Source of the DNA: Lachnospiraceae bacterium UBA7196
GTDB lineage: Bacteria; Bacillota; Clostridia; Lachnospirales; Lachnospiraceae
Direction: 5' to 3'
DNA length: 7,365 nucleotides
Assembly (NCBI GenBank): GCA_002490835.1
Contig: DKUU01000011.1
Location: forward strand, 1-7,365
The position numbers and the translations under genes are program-made. Shown here piece after piece: positions 5,979 to 7,365 of this stretch. The first letter of the stretch is position 1. Each line of letters begins with the position of its first letter. The notes under the pieces are model-generated. The model saw only the letters and a list, made by a program, of their open reading frames with translations, had not been told where the DNA came from and did not search any database.

Positions 5979-7270
5979 CACAAAAACATCGCCATATAAA
6001 GCGGCAGACTCTCCACCGTCTCATTCCCCGAAACATTTCCAGCTGTCAGCTTAATCCCATGCCGAACGCCATAATTCTGTATCATGGAAGTCATGGATTT
6101 TGATGCCGCTTTCTCTGCCGATTTTACTTCTACCGCAGTCGCCGTTTTTTGATAGCGGATAAAAAAGTCCATCTCAATCTTACTGTTCTTCTCATAATAA
6201 TAAAGTTTTTTGCCGCTCTTTGCAAAGATATCTGCTATGATATTTTCATAGATTGCTCCTTTATAAATGCCAAGATTACCATCTATGATATCCTCTGCGC
6301 TTCCTTCATCCAGCATCGCAACCAAAAGTCCCGTATCCCGCATATATACCTTAAATACATCACTTCTGGCGTTCCCTGCAAGCGGCAGCGCCGGCTCTGA
6401 AAGATTGTAACAAAAATTAATGATGCCGGCATCGTATAACCACATCAGGCTTCCGCCGTATTTTCGATAAGTGGCTTTCGGCTCTACCAAAGAATAACGG
6501 AATTTTTTATAATCCTTGGCAAGGTGTTTAGGGATAGATAAAAAACAGGCGCGTGCTTTGGTTTTGTCCGCCCCTTCCGCATACTTCGCAATATCATCCA
6601 TATAATCGCTAAGGATACCTCTTTGAATGGATAAAGCCTTTGCAAAATGGTGCGTTTCCACAAATTCCCGTACGACTCCCGGCATACCGCCAATGACAAT
6701 GTATTCCCGGAATAACTCCATCATTTTATCATGCATGGCTTCCGGCAGCGCTTTCCGCTTTTCAAAATACTCCCGCACATCCTGAATGGATGTTTCTTTT
6801 ACGCCGTTTGCCCATAAAAATTCCTCAAAATCCATGGAATACATATCCAGATAATCTACATATCCCACCGGATAAGAAGGCACATCCTTATAGTGAATCC
6901 CCAACATGGAACCTGACGCTACAATGTCAAAGCGCCCGTCAATCGCTAAAAATTTAAGCGCTGTCCGCGCGCGGGGACAATTCTGTATTTCATCAAGAAA
7001 CAGTATGGTTTCCCCCGGCTCCAATTCCGCATCCGGCACCCGCAAAGATATCTGCTTGATTAGCGTTTCCGCATCCAAATCCCCGTCAAAAATAGTCTTA
7101 TATGCCGGATTTTCATCGAAGTTAAGGTAGGTGTAATGTTTATAATTCTCTCTTGCGAATCTGTCTATGCTGTATGTCTTTCCGACCTGTCTTGCACCCT
7201 TTACCAGCAGACATTTTTTGTCGTGGTTATGCTTCCATTCCACTAATTGATTCTCGATCTTTCTTTTCAT
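5978..7270 (-). CDS. AAA_14/DUF4143 ATPase with C-terminal nuclease-like fold
   Basis: A complete 430-aa member of the widespread AAA_14-DUF4143 family, whose cellular role is poorly known. The ATPase part has Walker A GARQVGKT (25-32), Walker B ILFLDEIQ (89-96) and the sensor-like segment VASGSML (117-123). The C-terminal DUF4143 part carries a PD-(D/E)XK-like set: Glu342 in GAIYEN, Asp368 in EMDFF and Glu381-x-Lys383 in VEVKS, all in place. The end (SLPLYMAMFL) resembles the normal family C-terminus, so it is not truncated. The ATG at 7268-7270 follows GGGGGA with about 6 nt spacing. The stop lies 13 nt before the response regulator start, so the two are very probably co-transcribed and the regulator's ribosome site abuts this gene's end. 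Whether it acts in the signalling pathway, in defence or in DNA handling cannot be told. Confidence 0.93.
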   Translation of the reverse strand: MKRKIENQLVEWKHNHDKKCLLVKGARQVGKTYSIDRFARENYKHYTYLNFDENPAYKTIFDGDLDAETLIKQISLRVPDAELEPGETILFLDEIQNCPRARTALKFLAIDGRFDIVASGSMLGIHYKDVPSYPVGYVDYLDMYSMDFEEFLWANGVKETSIQDVREYFEKRKALPEAMHDKMMELFREYIVIGGMPGVVREFVETHHFAKALSIQRGILSDYMDDIAKYAEGADKTKARACFLSIPKHLAKDYKKFRYSLVEPKATYRKYGGSLMWLYDAGIINFCYNLSEPALPLAGNARSDVFKVYMRDTGLLVAMLDEGSAEDIIDGNLGIYKGAIYENIIADIFAKSGKKLYYYEKNSKIEMDFFIRYQKTATAVEVKSAEKAASKSMTSMIQNYGVRHGIKLTAGNVSGNETVESLPLYMAMFL

Positions 7271-7290
7271 GGATGATCCCCCGCTTATAC
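7271..7290 (-). promoter_or_regulatory. Ribosome binding site of the ATPase gene
   Basis: The minus strand reads GCGGGGGATCATCC and then ATG. The GGGGGA core (7277-7282) lies about 6 nt before the start codon, which supports the chosen ATG at 7268-7270. Confidence 0.6.
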
Positions 7291-7308
7291 TACCCTGTTA
7301 CTATCTCC

Positions 7309-7337
7309 ATATTCTCATATAATATAAGCAAAGTCAA
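7309..7337 (-). promoter_or_regulatory. Candidate sigma-A promoter for the ATPase-regulator-kinase operon
   Basis: On the minus strand TTGACT (7332-7337, five of six to the -35 consensus) is followed after 17 nt by GAATAT (7309-7314). The latter is a weak -10 box, but an upstream TG gives an extended -10 form. It sits about 39 nt before the ATPase ATG in an AT-rich stretch. Spacing is ideal and the -10 is poor, so this is a plausible but unproven promoter. Confidence 0.4.
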
Positions 7338-7365
7338 TCAAATTGCATATTTTCCCCGCCACTTT

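Noticed and set aside
5965..6036. N-terminal extension of the response regulator (24 extra codons).
   Set aside because: It overlaps the end of the ATPase gene, is rich in Arg, Cys and Trp unlike a receiver domain, and a good ribosome site precedes the internal ATG at 5964.

Overview
The window looks like chromosomal DNA of a Gram-positive clostridial bacterium, most likely a gut Lachnospiraceae-type Firmicute. This is inferred from its gene set: a GHKL histidine kinase with a LytTR response regulator, exporter half-ABC pairs and an AAA_14/DUF4143 ATPase. Purine-rich ribosome binding sites and a hairpin plus U-tract terminator fit the same picture. No species can be named from the sequence alone.

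Layout. Five of the six genes are on the minus strand, so the region reads from right to left. A promoter-like region (about 7309-7337) precedes an AAA_14/DUF4143 ATPase (5978-7270). It is followed, with only 13 nt between them, by a LytTR response regulator (5263-5964). After a 92-nt purine-rich gap comes a short GHKL histidine kinase with no membrane sensor (4514-5170). A strong intrinsic terminator (4450-4500) ends this block. Two half-size ABC exporters follow (2568-4394 and 691-2571). They overlap at GTGA and so are translationally coupled. On the plus strand a GNAT acetyltransferase (69-638) converges on the ABC operon.

How the genes may work together (inference). The kinase and regulator form a two-component system that probably controls nearby genes. 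The two half-transporters, each with a complete set of ATPase motifs, probably form a heterodimeric exporter and are the obvious regulated cargo. Such sets often handle a peptide (quorum signal, bacteriocin or antimicrobial peptide). However, no precursor peptide, AgrB-like protease or modification enzyme is visible, so the substrate is unknown. The ATPase is probably co-transcribed with the regulator; whether it takes part in signalling is unknown. The acetyltransferase looks unrelated.

The most unusual points are the soluble kinase lacking any sensor, the ATPase fused tightly into a two-component operon, the terminator separating regulators from exporter, and a G7 tract at the ABC-ABC junction in a position where a -1 slip would fuse the two halves. 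No rRNA, tRNA, CRISPR array, insertion sequence or phage gene was seen.
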